Of a stretch of DNA of 64,000 nt, positions 33,273 through 42,031 are shown one piece after another. The position numbers and the translations under genes are program-made. The notes beneath the pieces were generated by a model. It was given only the letters and a program-made list of their open reading frames with translations, had not been told where the DNA came from and ran no database searches. The stretch comes from Flavobacterium yafengii (GTDB taxonomy: Bacteria; Bacteroidota; Bacteroidia; Flavobacteriales; Flavobacteriaceae). Every line of letters begins with the position of its first letter. The stretch's first letter is position 1. The stretch is taken from NCBI RefSeq assembly GCF_030010375.1, contig NZ_JASCRY010000001.1:496001-560000 (forward strand). The letters are read 5' to 3'.

Positions 33273-34952
33273 ATGAAAGAGACTAAAAATATATCACGCT
33301 CCAGAGCGCAAGAATCATCTGCGGCAATTGAAAAAATGTACATCACTATGCGTCATCTTTTCAATAGAGGATTTTATAAGCCAATGGGAGTTTCCGGAGA
33401 TACATTGAGAGAAGCATTATTGGCATTAAGCCCAGAAATATATGGAAATATTGCAGATGAAAAAGTAGAATTGAATGGGCTTTTGTATGTTATAGAGCGT
33501 CTTCCGGTAGGAATTGAAGAATGTAGATTCATCAATTTAACTTCGGAAGAAGGGTATTCAAAATCTCATTTTCAAGCGATTGTTCCGCCAAAAAGACGCC
33601 GCAATTGTTACCGTATCGATGAAGAACAAATGAACGTGGAAATCACTCGCGGACGTTCTGATATTTATGATATTTTGACGCATTTGACGTTTATTTTCAT
33701 TGAATCACACAAAATTAGAAATAGGGTTTTACTGGATGATGCCGGTGAAGTTTCCCGTGATTGGTTCAAACTGGAACAAGCAGTATCTCAAAAGAAAAAA
33801 TTGACCCTTGTAGAAAAAGAAAAAGCCATTTCACATGCTGCGAATATTCTGGGAAGAACATTTGAGGAAGTATTAGATATTTATGATGCATTTGGTTCAA
33901 CCGCGGCGCCAGATCGATTTTTACACGTTATTTTTTGGTTGGGAAAACTGGCTATTGAAGAAATAGTAGATGACAATAAGAGAACAATAACTTTCAGTCC
34001 CATTCTAAGAGAACGATTGGGACATCATATTCACGGCGAAATTTGGGCTACTAACATTAAGGAGGTTTTGAAAGACAACGAACTTTTGGATCGTCCAATT
34101 CACGTGATTAGCGCGAACATGCACAGTGTGATGAACTCTATTTTTGCCACTGAGGTTTTAAAAACGAAGTTTAAAGACAAATCTGATTTCTTTATTTATG
34201 AAGAATTGAGTAAATCTGGGGCTGATGAAGTTCGAAATCAGGTTTCGGCAGTAGCTTTGAAACAAGGAATGATATCGTTGCCGGATACTTCCGGAACAAA
34301 TATAGATGTACAGATTTTTGATACAGCCAAAATTGATTGGTCCAAAACATCATTTCCAAACGCAAATACCGGAGATAAAAAACCAGTTTTAATTGTTATG
34401 GATTACGCTTTTGGGGAGCAAGCTTACGAGACCATTGATGAGTTATTGAAACCCTATAAAAAAGCCACTTTGCTTAATGTAGAATCAGTTTCTATCATGG
34501 GAAAAGCGGGAATTCTGGAAGGTGGAAAAGGAGATATTATGATTCCGAATGCACACATCAATGAAGGAACGGCGGATAATTATTTTTTCGAAAATGAATT
34601 GACTGCCGATATGTTTGAAGGAAATGATATTGCTGTTTTTGCCGGACCGATGGTTACCGTTTTGGGAACTTCTTTGCAAAACAGAGATTTATTAAAATTT
34701 TTCCATGAATCAACTTGGGGAATTATTGGATTGGAAATGGAAGGTTCTTACTATCAAAAAGCGATTCAATCTGCTTCAAAAATCAGAAAGAGTGTTCCTT
34801 GTGATGTCAAAGTGAGATATGCGTATTATGCATCAGATAATCCTCTAGAAACGGGAAGTACATTAGCTTCAGGCGGACTGGGAACTACGGGTGTAAAACC
34901 TACTTATTTGATTACAATAAAGATATTGGAACAAATTTTCAACGTAAAATAA
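33273..34952 (+). CDS. DUF6909-like protein with nucleoside-phosphorylase-like C-terminal half
   Basis: A 559-aa protein I recognise as the Bacteroidota family DUF6909; function unknown. The N-terminal half is helical and basic. In the C-terminal half I see GDIMIPNA (near residue 420), IIGLEMEGSYY (near 488) and YYASDNPLETG (Asp near 522). The spacing and sequence recall the PNP/UDP phosphorylase family, where a Glu-Met-Glu motif binds ribose and a later Ser-Asp supplies the catalytic acid. A nucleoside or nucleotide substrate is therefore possible, as inference only. The Wzz-like gene begins 10 bp after its stop. Confidence 0.7.
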   Translation: MKETKNISRSRAQESSAAIEKMYITMRHLFNRGFYKPMGVSGDTLREALLALSPEIYGNIADEKVELNGLLYVIERLPVGIEECRFINLTSEEGYSKSHFQAIVPPKRRRNCYRIDEEQMNVEITRGRSDIYDILTHLTFIFIESHKIRNRVLLDDAGEVSRDWFKLEQAVSQKKKLTLVEKEKAISHAANILGRTFEEVLDIYDAFGSTAAPDRFLHVIFWLGKLAIEEIVDDNKRTITFSPILRERLGHHIHGEIWATNIKEVLKDNELLDRPIHVISANMHSVMNSIFATEVLKTKFKDKSDFFIYEELSKSGADEVRNQVSAVALKQGMISLPDTSGTNIDVQIFDTAKIDWSKTSFPNANTGDKKPVLIVMDYAFGEQAYETIDELLKPYKKATLLNVESVSIMGKAGILEGGKGDIMIPNAHINEGTADNYFFENELTADMFEGNDIAVFAGPMVTVLGTSLQNRDLLKFFHESTWGIIGLEMEGSYYQKAIQSASKIRKSVPCDVKVRYAYYASDNPLETGSTLASGGLGTTGVKPTYLITIKILEQIFNVK

Positions 34953-34962
34953 AAAACATAGG

Positions 34963-35952
34963 ATGAACAAAAACCAACCCAATAACCAAGAGGATCAAGA
35001 GATTGATTTGATGCAAATTTCTAGAAAAATAGGAAGATTATTTGAATGGATTAATACCTTTTTATTCAAATGTATTCAGTTTTTTGTAAAAAATGCGATT
35101 GTAATTTTGATTTTGCTGGTAATTGGAGTTGGATTAGGGTTTTATTTAGATGTGACAAAAAAAACCTATGATCATCAAATTATAGTTACTCCAAATTTTG
35201 AAAGCACGGATTATTTATATTCAAAAATTGAATTGATTGAATCTAAAATCAAAGAACAGGATACCGTTTTTCTTAAAGAAATTGTAAGGATAAAAAGCCC
35301 TAAAGAAATAATTAAAATTGAAATCAAACCTATTACTGACGTTTATAAATTCATTGAAAACAAGACAGAAAACTTCGAATTAATTAAGTTGATGGCTGAG
35401 GGCGGAGATATAAAAAAAATCCTCGAAGATAATTTGACAAGTAAGAATTACACGTTACATACTATTACTTTCAAAACCAAAAAACAAACAAAGAATACCG
35501 AAACTGTCGAACCTATTTTAAATTATTTAAACGAAACGGATTACTATAAAAAAATCCAAAAAGAAACGGTAAATAATGTTCAAATAAAGATGATTCAAAA
35601 TGACACTATTATTTTACAAATAAATGGTGTTTTGAATGGATTTTCTAATATGGTAAATGGCGCTCAAAAAAGTGACAAACTGGTTTATTATAATGAAAAC
35701 ACGCAGCTTAACGATGTTATTAAAACGAAAGAAACTTTAATTAATGAACAAGGAGATCATAGAGTAGAATTAGTTGGATTAGATAAAATTATAAAAGACA
35801 ATAGTGCAACATTAAATATTGAAAATACGGACTCAGTCAATGGAAGATTAAAATTGGTTTTGCCTATTTTATTTTTGTTTTCATTTATTTTGATTCGTTT
35901 ATTTATCGGTTTTTATAGAAAGCAGTCTGTAAAAGCAAACTTGAGCAATTAA
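34963..35952 (+). CDS. Wzz-like polysaccharide co-polymerase (two-helix membrane protein)
   Basis: A 329-aa protein with a transmembrane helix at about 44-63, a periplasmic domain of about 235 residues with alpha/beta character, and a second helix at about 300-320. This is the topology of polysaccharide co-polymerases (PCP/Wzz) that set chain length. Direct sequence resemblance to Wzz is weak and no cytoplasmic kinase domain follows. Its place before the flippase gene, 10 bp after DUF6909, supports an envelope polysaccharide role. Confidence 0.5.
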   Translation: MNKNQPNNQEDQEIDLMQISRKIGRLFEWINTFLFKCIQFFVKNAIVILILLVIGVGLGFYLDVTKKTYDHQIIVTPNFESTDYLYSKIELIESKIKEQDTVFLKEIVRIKSPKEIIKIEIKPITDVYKFIENKTENFELIKLMAEGGDIKKILEDNLTSKNYTLHTITFKTKKQTKNTETVEPILNYLNETDYYKKIQKETVNNVQIKMIQNDTIILQINGVLNGFSNMVNGAQKSDKLVYYNENTQLNDVIKTKETLINEQGDHRVELVGLDKIIKDNSATLNIENTDSVNGRLKLVLPILFLFSFILIRLFIGFYRKQSVKANLSN

Positions 35953-36022
35953 GAAATTAGGATTTAGAGTAGTGTTTAATACATTTAAAAAGCGCAAAAT
36001 ATGATCAATACATAGTATTTCA

Positions 36023-37255
36023 ATGAATATAAGTAGAACAAGATTAAACATGATATCTAACTTTTTTTACATTGGCGTAATGAAGTTTTTGAATATTGGT
36101 TCTAAGTATATTCTGGTGGGTTACTTGATTAGAGTTTTGGGGGAGAATGGATATGGAACATTAACTTGGGTAGATTCAATTGTTCAATATTTTATAATGC
36201 TAATCAATTTCGGTTTTGATTTGTATGCGGCTAAATATGTAGTCGAAAACAAGAACAATCCTAAAAAGCTGAACGAAGCAATTTCTGCCATATATTATAT
36301 CAAAGGCATACTATTTCTCATTTCTTTTATTTTATTGATTCCACTGACTTTTAATACAGAAATTAACACTGTTATTAATCTAATTTTTCTGATGCTTGTA
36401 ATGGGAATCGGTGAAGTGTTGACTCCCATTTGGTTTTTCCAAGGTATTGAGAAAATGAAAACCATTACCATTATCACTTTTTTCTCTAAACTAATTCTAG
36501 TTTTACTGACTTTTTTCTTTATCAAAAATAATACAGACATTCATTTGTATATTTTATTTTTAGTATTTACAAATATCATTTGGGGCTTTTTTGGTTTTTT
36601 AATGATGAAAAAAGAAGCAAACTTTAAATTTGTTGTGGTTACTTTTGATTTAATAAAAAACTATTTAAAAGAAGGATATCTCTTTTTTATAGGTAAGCTT
36701 TCTACTTTTTTGTTTAATCTGGGGACGGTATTTTTAATAGGTTATTTGTTTACCAAAGGTCAAGTTGCAGGTTTTGATATCGCTATTAAAATCGTCTTTG
36801 TTTTTATTATTCCTTTTGAAGTTTTGCAGCAAGCACTTTTCCCTGTTATAGTCAGGGGAGTAAAGAAAAGTGTACTTAGAAATATTACAGTTGCAACATT
36901 TATTATCAGCACAGCTACCTCAGTTTTGTTATATATTTTTTCTGAAAATGTAATTGTAATTTTTGGAGGAATTGAAATGTATAAATACAGCTATGTTCTT
37001 GATTTACTTTTGATTTTAATTCCTATTGTTAGTTTAACAATAGTCGTGGGAAATTGTATTCTTGTGGCAAAGGGATATTACAAGCAATACAATTGGTCTT
37101 TGATAGTATCAGCAATAGTATTTGTTTTCTTACTGGTTGTATTAAAAACTACCAATCAATTGAATTTTTTAAATGTTATTTTAATTCGGGTTTTGGCAGA
37201 TTTCATCCAATTATTAATTAGATTCTACTACAATTTTAAATTTAAAATAATTTAA
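36023..37255 (+). CDS. wzx: Wzx-type polysaccharide flippase
   Basis: A 410-aa membrane protein with about 12 hydrophobic segments and the N-terminal pattern of MOP-superfamily O-antigen flippases (NMISNFFYIGVMKFLNIGSKYILVGYL, LGENGYGTLTWVDS, IWFFQGIEKM). It would move an undecaprenyl-linked oligosaccharide across the inner membrane. It opens the polysaccharide locus proper. The locus here has much lower GC than the housekeeping genes around it by inspection, common for surface glycan clusters. Confidence 0.88.
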   Translation: MNISRTRLNMISNFFYIGVMKFLNIGSKYILVGYLIRVLGENGYGTLTWVDSIVQYFIMLINFGFDLYAAKYVVENKNNPKKLNEAISAIYYIKGILFLISFILLIPLTFNTEINTVINLIFLMLVMGIGEVLTPIWFFQGIEKMKTITIITFFSKLILVLLTFFFIKNNTDIHLYILFLVFTNIIWGFFGFLMMKKEANFKFVVVTFDLIKNYLKEGYLFFIGKLSTFLFNLGTVFLIGYLFTKGQVAGFDIAIKIVFVFIIPFEVLQQALFPVIVRGVKKSVLRNITVATFIISTATSVLLYIFSENVIVIFGGIEMYKYSYVLDLLLILIPIVSLTIVVGNCILVAKGYYKQYNWSLIVSAIVFVFLLVVLKTTNQLNFLNVILIRVLADFIQLLIRFYYNFKFKII

Positions 37256-37306
37256 ATAGTACTATGAAAGTGATTAAAAAAGTTAATTTTGAAAAAAAGT
37301 ATTAAA

Positions 37307-37930
37307 ATGAGAATAAATAACTTATTTGCTTTAGGGCTTTTTTCTTTGTTTTTGGTTTCTTGTTCCAAGAGCCCAAAGGAATTAGTATTAGAGGCAAAAA
37401 ATGGCAACATAGAAGATGCTTTAATATGTAAATTTTTACCCTATCAAAATTTTTCTGAAGAAGAAAACATCCATTTATATTCCTCAAAACAAGGAGATTC
37501 AATAAATGTTAATAGGGTAGTTTTAAGTTTCAAGGAAATTCCTGCTAATATAAAAATTGATAGTGCTTTTTTACAATTAAAATTTAATGCAAAATCTGTA
37601 ATAGGAAAAGAGAGTTTTGGCGAAAATGGTTTTATTATTCAACGTATAATTTCTCCATGGGATGAGACCGAAGTGAACTGGGCGAATGCACCTGTTACAA
37701 CAGATCATAACCAGATTTTCACGGATAAAACTAAACTTAACAAAGACCCAAACAGAATTAATGTTACAAGATTAGTTCAAGATATTTCTGATGACAAAGA
37801 CAATAGTTATGGGTTTTTATTAAAGTTGATAAATGAAAATAGTAGTTCTTTAGTTCTTTTAGCGTCAAGTAATAATAGTGAGGCAAGTTTAAGACCTAAA
37901 TTAAAAATATATTATTCAGATAAACAATAA
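37307..37930 (+). CDS. DNRLRE-domain lipoprotein
   Basis: I start at ATG 37307 (207 aa), giving a clean lipoprotein signal peptide with lipobox FLVSC (Cys 19). An upstream TTG at 37289 is the only alternative. The body is a single beta-sandwich with the DNRLRE signature: paired strands, IISPWDETEVNWANAP, NRINVTRLVQDI, YGFLLKLIN and LRPKLKIYY. DNRLRE domains occur in extracellular proteins such as cell-wall and fibre proteins, probably binding glycans or stabilising them. A secreted lipoprotein between the flippase and the polymerase genes is unusual. Confidence 0.85.
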   Translation: MRINNLFALGLFSLFLVSCSKSPKELVLEAKNGNIEDALICKFLPYQNFSEEENIHLYSSKQGDSINVNRVVLSFKEIPANIKIDSAFLQLKFNAKSVIGKESFGENGFIIQRIISPWDETEVNWANAPVTTDHNQIFTDKTKLNKDPNRINVTRLVQDISDDKDNSYGFLLKLINENSSSLVLLASSNNSEASLRPKLKIYYSDKQ

Positions 37931-37950
37931 AACCATTTTTTTTTTATTTG

Positions 37951-39228
37951 ATGAAACTATATTTTAGAAAAACATCTTTGCCAGTCCTATTTGAATTTAT
38001 ATTATTTATAAGTTTAGTGGAGACTGGTTTTTTTTATTTTTTTAAATTACTTGGCCTTCAACAATTCCAAATGATACCTTACTTGAGGTTAATGTCGTTA
38101 TTCTTCACCTTTTTATTCTTCTTCAAAAACAAATTTTATCTCAATAATTTTTTTAAAATCAGTTTAAAAGCAAACTCAGAAAACCTTTTGGTTCTAGTAT
38201 GGGTCAGCTTTACTATTCTAGGTTTTTTCGTGGGTATAGTACACCGAAATTCTATTTTATATCTTTTTACAGATATGATCTATATTCTTTTTGGGTATTT
38301 TTTATATCGGATTTTTTATAGCAATCAAAAATTACTGGATGAAATTACAGTTGAATTAACGCTACCGCAAGAACACTATTTTGTTATCTCTATTTTATTT
38401 CTTTCAGGAGTAGCATTTGTTTTAAACATCGACTTGCCTTCTTTCACAGTAGTTTTCACCTTAGTATATGCATTATATCATTACAATAAAAAAAACTATG
38501 GCCTGATGTTTTTGTATTCACTGCCTTTCTTTTTTCAAATACTTAAATCAAACAGAGCTTTATTGCTAGTTTTTATTTTAGTATTGTTTTTTGCCTTTGT
38601 ACAAAAAAGATTTTCAAAAAAAAACAGCAACGATTTTCTGCTAATAATTGTAGTTTTTCTGTTGTTGTCTTTTTTCTTTTTAGATGATGTATTAAAAGTC
38701 ATAATTAGTTATTTCCCGGAGAATTCTGCTTTAAAGGACCGATTGGTTCAAGTGTATTTATTATTAAAAGGCAATATAGATTGGAACTCTCCTGCATTAC
38801 TATCTCTTAGCCAGCGAATTGATGAAGCAAAAGTGGTGATAGCATATTGGTGCTTAAATCCTTTTAATTTTTTATTTGGAGGAGGAATGGGAGCTACAAT
38901 TGAAGGTTTTTCTTTTAAAGATATTGGCGTTGCGGACTCTGCGTTATTAGGAAAAACAGCTATTCATAATATTCATTTATTACCATTTTCCTTAATTTTT
39001 AGATATGGAGTTATAGGAATTGGTCTGTTTTTGATTCTAATATATAATTTATTTAAATATTTATTTCGGATCATTTTATCGGAACAATCCTTGTTTAAAA
39101 CATTGATTGTGTTTCAGTTTTGTTGGATATTATATTCCTTTCCTGCAGCTTCTTATTTATGGACCTGCCCATTATTTTGGATAACATTAGCTTACGTCTC
39201 AAATGAAAAAAGAATCAACTTTTCTTAA
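37951..39228 (+). CDS. O-antigen polymerase-like membrane protein (Wzy candidate 1)
   Basis: I start at ATG 37951 (425 aa); a TTG directly before it gives no added domain. The product has about ten to eleven hydrophobic segments and a large loop (about 270-330) containing FLFGGGMGATIEG and AIHNIHLLPFSLIFRYGVIG. A His-Asn pair in this last periplasmic region is typical of O-antigen polymerases and ligases. It overlaps the next polymerase-like gene by 26 bp, suggesting coupled translation. Confidence 0.7.
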   Translation: MKLYFRKTSLPVLFEFILFISLVETGFFYFFKLLGLQQFQMIPYLRLMSLFFTFLFFFKNKFYLNNFFKISLKANSENLLVLVWVSFTILGFFVGIVHRNSILYLFTDMIYILFGYFLYRIFYSNQKLLDEITVELTLPQEHYFVISILFLSGVAFVLNIDLPSFTVVFTLVYALYHYNKKNYGLMFLYSLPFFFQILKSNRALLLVFILVLFFAFVQKRFSKKNSNDFLLIIVVFLLLSFFFLDDVLKVIISYFPENSALKDRLVQVYLLLKGNIDWNSPALLSLSQRIDEAKVVIAYWCLNPFNFLFGGGMGATIEGFSFKDIGVADSALLGKTAIHNIHLLPFSLIFRYGVIGIGLFLILIYNLFKYLFRIILSEQSLFKTLIVFQFCWILYSFPAASYLWTCPLFWITLAYVSNEKRINFS

Positions 39229-40402
39229 TTATATTTTATATTCTATAGCTTTTTTTACACTGTTACCTAATAGTGTAAAAGAATTGCCATTTATGTTATT
39301 GGGACTATTTTCTATTGTTGTTTTTATAAGAGAAAGAAAGATCGACACCAAAACGTTTACAATACTAGTGCTTTTTTTTGTTGTAAATCTTTTCAGTTTG
39401 TTATATACCAAAGATTTATTTTATGGATTAAAACGAATAGAAGGATTCCTTCCTTTGCTCTATCTTGCTTTTTCGTATTGTGTATTCTCAAAAATGGAAT
39501 TAAGATTTGAAAGAAAATTTGTAGAGAATTGGATATTAATTTTTAACGGCTCTAATTTTGTTTTTTTAATTGTCGTTAGCTTGTATTTTTATTATCAAAA
39601 TATTCCAATAACGTACAATACAATCCGGACGGTTTTCAATGAAATCCCGTTGATTAATATGCATCCTATTTACCTGTCGATTACTTCAGTTCTGGGTTTG
39701 ATGTCTTGTATTTATATTTTCAGGGATAACTTAAAAAAATGCTCTTTTTTGATAGTGGTAAATATTGTTTTGCTTTTTCTAACTGGGGCAAGGGCTACTT
39801 TTATTGGTTTTTTTATGATTTTATTTTTGGTGTTATTTTTTGGAAGATTATCTTTAAAAATAAAATTTTCGGTGGGAGTAATTTCTTGTTTTTTGATTTA
39901 TTTCCTTTTTGCTTTTAATAGTGATTTTAAGAAAAGGTTTATAGAAATGATTATTCCGGTTTCCTATTCAAAGGTAAATCCAAACAATTCCACAAGTGTT
40001 CGAATTGCGGTTTGGGATTGCGGAATTCAAAAAATTAAAAGCTCAAATACTTTAATTGGAAATGGGATTGGAGATGTTCCTTCTGTTTTGCAACAATGTT
40101 ATGATGTACAATACCCTGAATTAGAGAAATATTATAATACACACAATCAGTATTTCAGTATTCTTTTAGGAACGGGTTTGATTGGCTTACTAAGTTTCTT
40201 GCTTTTTTTTATGTATCTTTTCGTTAATGCTTTAAAAAATAAAAATAATTTTCTGTTAGTGCTTGTTTTATTTTATCTCTATATATTTAATTTTGAAAAT
40301 ATTATAGAAAGAAAATACGGAATTTTATTATTGCTGTTCTTCTTGTTTTTCGTTTTTAATATTTTCACTAAACCGGCAAATAAACCTGTTGAAACTGTTT
40401 AA
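39203..40402 (+). CDS. O-antigen ligase/polymerase family protein (Wzy/WaaL candidate 2)
   Basis: A 399-aa membrane protein with about eleven hydrophobic segments and a clear Wzy_C-type region: LTGARATFIGFFMILF, IGNGIGDVP and YYNTHNQYFSILLGTGLIGLLSFL. The His in THNQY is the conserved catalytic candidate of O-antigen ligases. Which of the two adjacent proteins polymerises and which ligates cannot be told from the sequence. Confidence 0.8.
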   Translation: MKKESTFLNYILYSIAFFTLLPNSVKELPFMLLGLFSIVVFIRERKIDTKTFTILVLFFVVNLFSLLYTKDLFYGLKRIEGFLPLLYLAFSYCVFSKMELRFERKFVENWILIFNGSNFVFLIVVSLYFYYQNIPITYNTIRTVFNEIPLINMHPIYLSITSVLGLMSCIYIFRDNLKKCSFLIVVNIVLLFLTGARATFIGFFMILFLVLFFGRLSLKIKFSVGVISCFLIYFLFAFNSDFKKRFIEMIIPVSYSKVNPNNSTSVRIAVWDCGIQKIKSSNTLIGNGIGDVPSVLQQCYDVQYPELEKYYNTHNQYFSILLGTGLIGLLSFLLFFMYLFVNALKNKNNFLLVLVLFYLYIFNFENIIERKYGILLLLFFLFFVFNIFTKPANKPVETV

Positions 40403-40408
40403 TTTTTG

Positions 40409-41497
40409 ATGCAAAATAAAATTTTAATTATAGGCCCTTTTCCGCCACCAATATCTGGAGTGAGTATTGCAAATCTGGTTGTTTCTAAAGGACTGCGTAA
40501 AAAAAACTGGAAAGTTGACAAGATAAATTCAGAATATTCAGAATCCATTACCCATAAACACGGTAGAATTAGTTTTAAAAAATTATATTTTATTAGAACG
40601 TATTTACTTGTTGGGAAAGTCTTATTTTCAAAAATCACTTACATTACCATAGGTCAATCTTATTTTGGAGTTTTAAAATATCTCCCATTCATAGTATTAG
40701 CTAAGATTGCCAAAAAAAAATTGGTCGTTCACTTACACGGAAACCATCTACTCAAGGAGTATAATGTATTGAAAGGATTAAAAAGAATCATTTTCCGTAA
40801 GTTAATTTCAATGTTTGATTATGGAATTGTTTTGTCAGAATCATTGCGCAATAATTTTGAACCTTTTTTAAAAAAAGAATCTATTTTTGAGTTGCATAAT
40901 TTTTTTGAGGAATCATTAATTCTGCCTCCAGAAAAGTTAATTCAACAAAAAGAGTACTCAGAGTTAAGAGTCGTATTTTTGAGTAATTTAATAGAAGAAA
41001 AAGGAATTAATATTTTATTGGAAGCGGTAAAAAAATTAAAAGCAAAAGGAATAAATATTCAGTTAAAAGTTGCTGGTAACAAGATTAAAGAAAATAATCT
41101 ATCTAATTATTTTAATACTTTAGACGGTGTAGATTATGTGGGAGTAGTTCACGGGGAGGAAAAACAGAAATTATTGCTTTGGAGCAATGTTTTTTGTTTG
41201 CCAACCTTTTATAAAATGGAAGGTCAACCCATAAGCATATTAGAGGCAATGGCGATGGGGAATTTAATACTCACAACCAACCATGCCGGAATAACAGATG
41301 TTTGCAAAGAACAAAATGCTATCTTTTGTGAAAAAGAAAATGTAGAAGATTTAGCAAATAAATTAGAAGAATTAGTCGATGACCAAAATCAGATTCGACA
41401 AAAAGGACTGCTAAATATGCACTATGCTAATGCATATTTCACTGAAGAAATGTTTATTGAAAACGCAAATAAAATTTTATTGCAATGTATCAACTAA
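40409..41497 (+). CDS. GT4-family glycosyltransferase
   Basis: A 362-aa GT-B glycosyltransferase. It starts MQNKILIIGPFPPPISGVSIAN with the N-terminal Rossmann motif, and the C-terminal donor domain carries LPTFYKMEGQPISILEAMAMG, the GT4 EX7E motif that binds the nucleotide sugar. The sugar and linkage are unknown. The TTG three bases before the ATG is disregarded. It overlaps the acetyltransferase gene by 13 bp. Confidence 0.88.
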   Translation: MQNKILIIGPFPPPISGVSIANLVVSKGLRKKNWKVDKINSEYSESITHKHGRISFKKLYFIRTYLLVGKVLFSKITYITIGQSYFGVLKYLPFIVLAKIAKKKLVVHLHGNHLLKEYNVLKGLKRIIFRKLISMFDYGIVLSESLRNNFEPFLKKESIFELHNFFEESLILPPEKLIQQKEYSELRVVFLSNLIEEKGINILLEAVKKLKAKGINIQLKVAGNKIKENNLSNYFNTLDGVDYVGVVHGEEKQKLLLWSNVFCLPTFYKMEGQPISILEAMAMGNLILTTNHAGITDVCKEQNAIFCEKENVEDLANKLEELVDDQNQIRQKGLLNMHYANAYFTEEMFIENANKILLQCIN

Positions 41498-42012
41498 AAA
41501 AGTTTAAACTTCCCGAGGGATTCAGAGGAAGAAATGCATTTACAGTACAACTCTGGTGGTTGGTTTACTTTTTTTTATTTAAACCATCTCCTCAGGTTAT
41601 GTATGGCTGGAGACGATTTTTATTAAGGCTTTTTGGTTCGAAAATTGGAAAAAAGGTAATTTTGAGACCATCATGTCAAATAACGTATCCATGGAAGTTG
41701 GAAATTGGAGACTATTCCTGGATAGGAGATGAAGTTGTTTTGTATACTCTGGGTAAAATAAAAATAGGAAGCAATACCGTAATCTCACAAAGAAGTTATT
41801 TATGTACAGGTTCTCATGATTATACGAAAACTGATTTTCCGATTTTTGCAAAACCAATACTTATTCATGACTCCTGCTGGTTAGCGACAGATGTTTTTGT
41901 GTCTCCGGGAGTGGAAATAGTTGATGAGGTTGTTGTAGGAGCCAGATCTTCTGTCTTTAAGAGCATTTTGGAAAAAGGAGTTTATAAAGGGAATCCTTTA
42001 AAAAAGGAATAA
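41485..42012 (+). CDS. WcaF-like sugar O-acetyltransferase
   Basis: A 175-aa left-handed beta-helix acetyltransferase. The N-terminus (QLWWLVYFFLFKPSPQVMYGWRRFLLRLFG) matches the colanic acid WcaF/maa-like group, followed by hexapeptide repeats (WKLEIGDYSWIGDEV, IKIGSNTVISQ) and the active-site His in CTGSHDY. It would acetylate a sugar of the repeat unit. It starts inside the previous gene and is followed 19 bp later by a WcaI-like glycosyltransferase. Confidence 0.88.
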   Translation: MYQLKKFKLPEGFRGRNAFTVQLWWLVYFFLFKPSPQVMYGWRRFLLRLFGSKIGKKVILRPSCQITYPWKLEIGDYSWIGDEVVLYTLGKIKIGSNTVISQRSYLCTGSHDYTKTDFPIFAKPILIHDSCWLATDVFVSPGVEIVDEVVVGARSSVFKSILEKGVYKGNPLKKE

Positions 42013-42031
42013 ATAGAACTAAATTGAGCAA

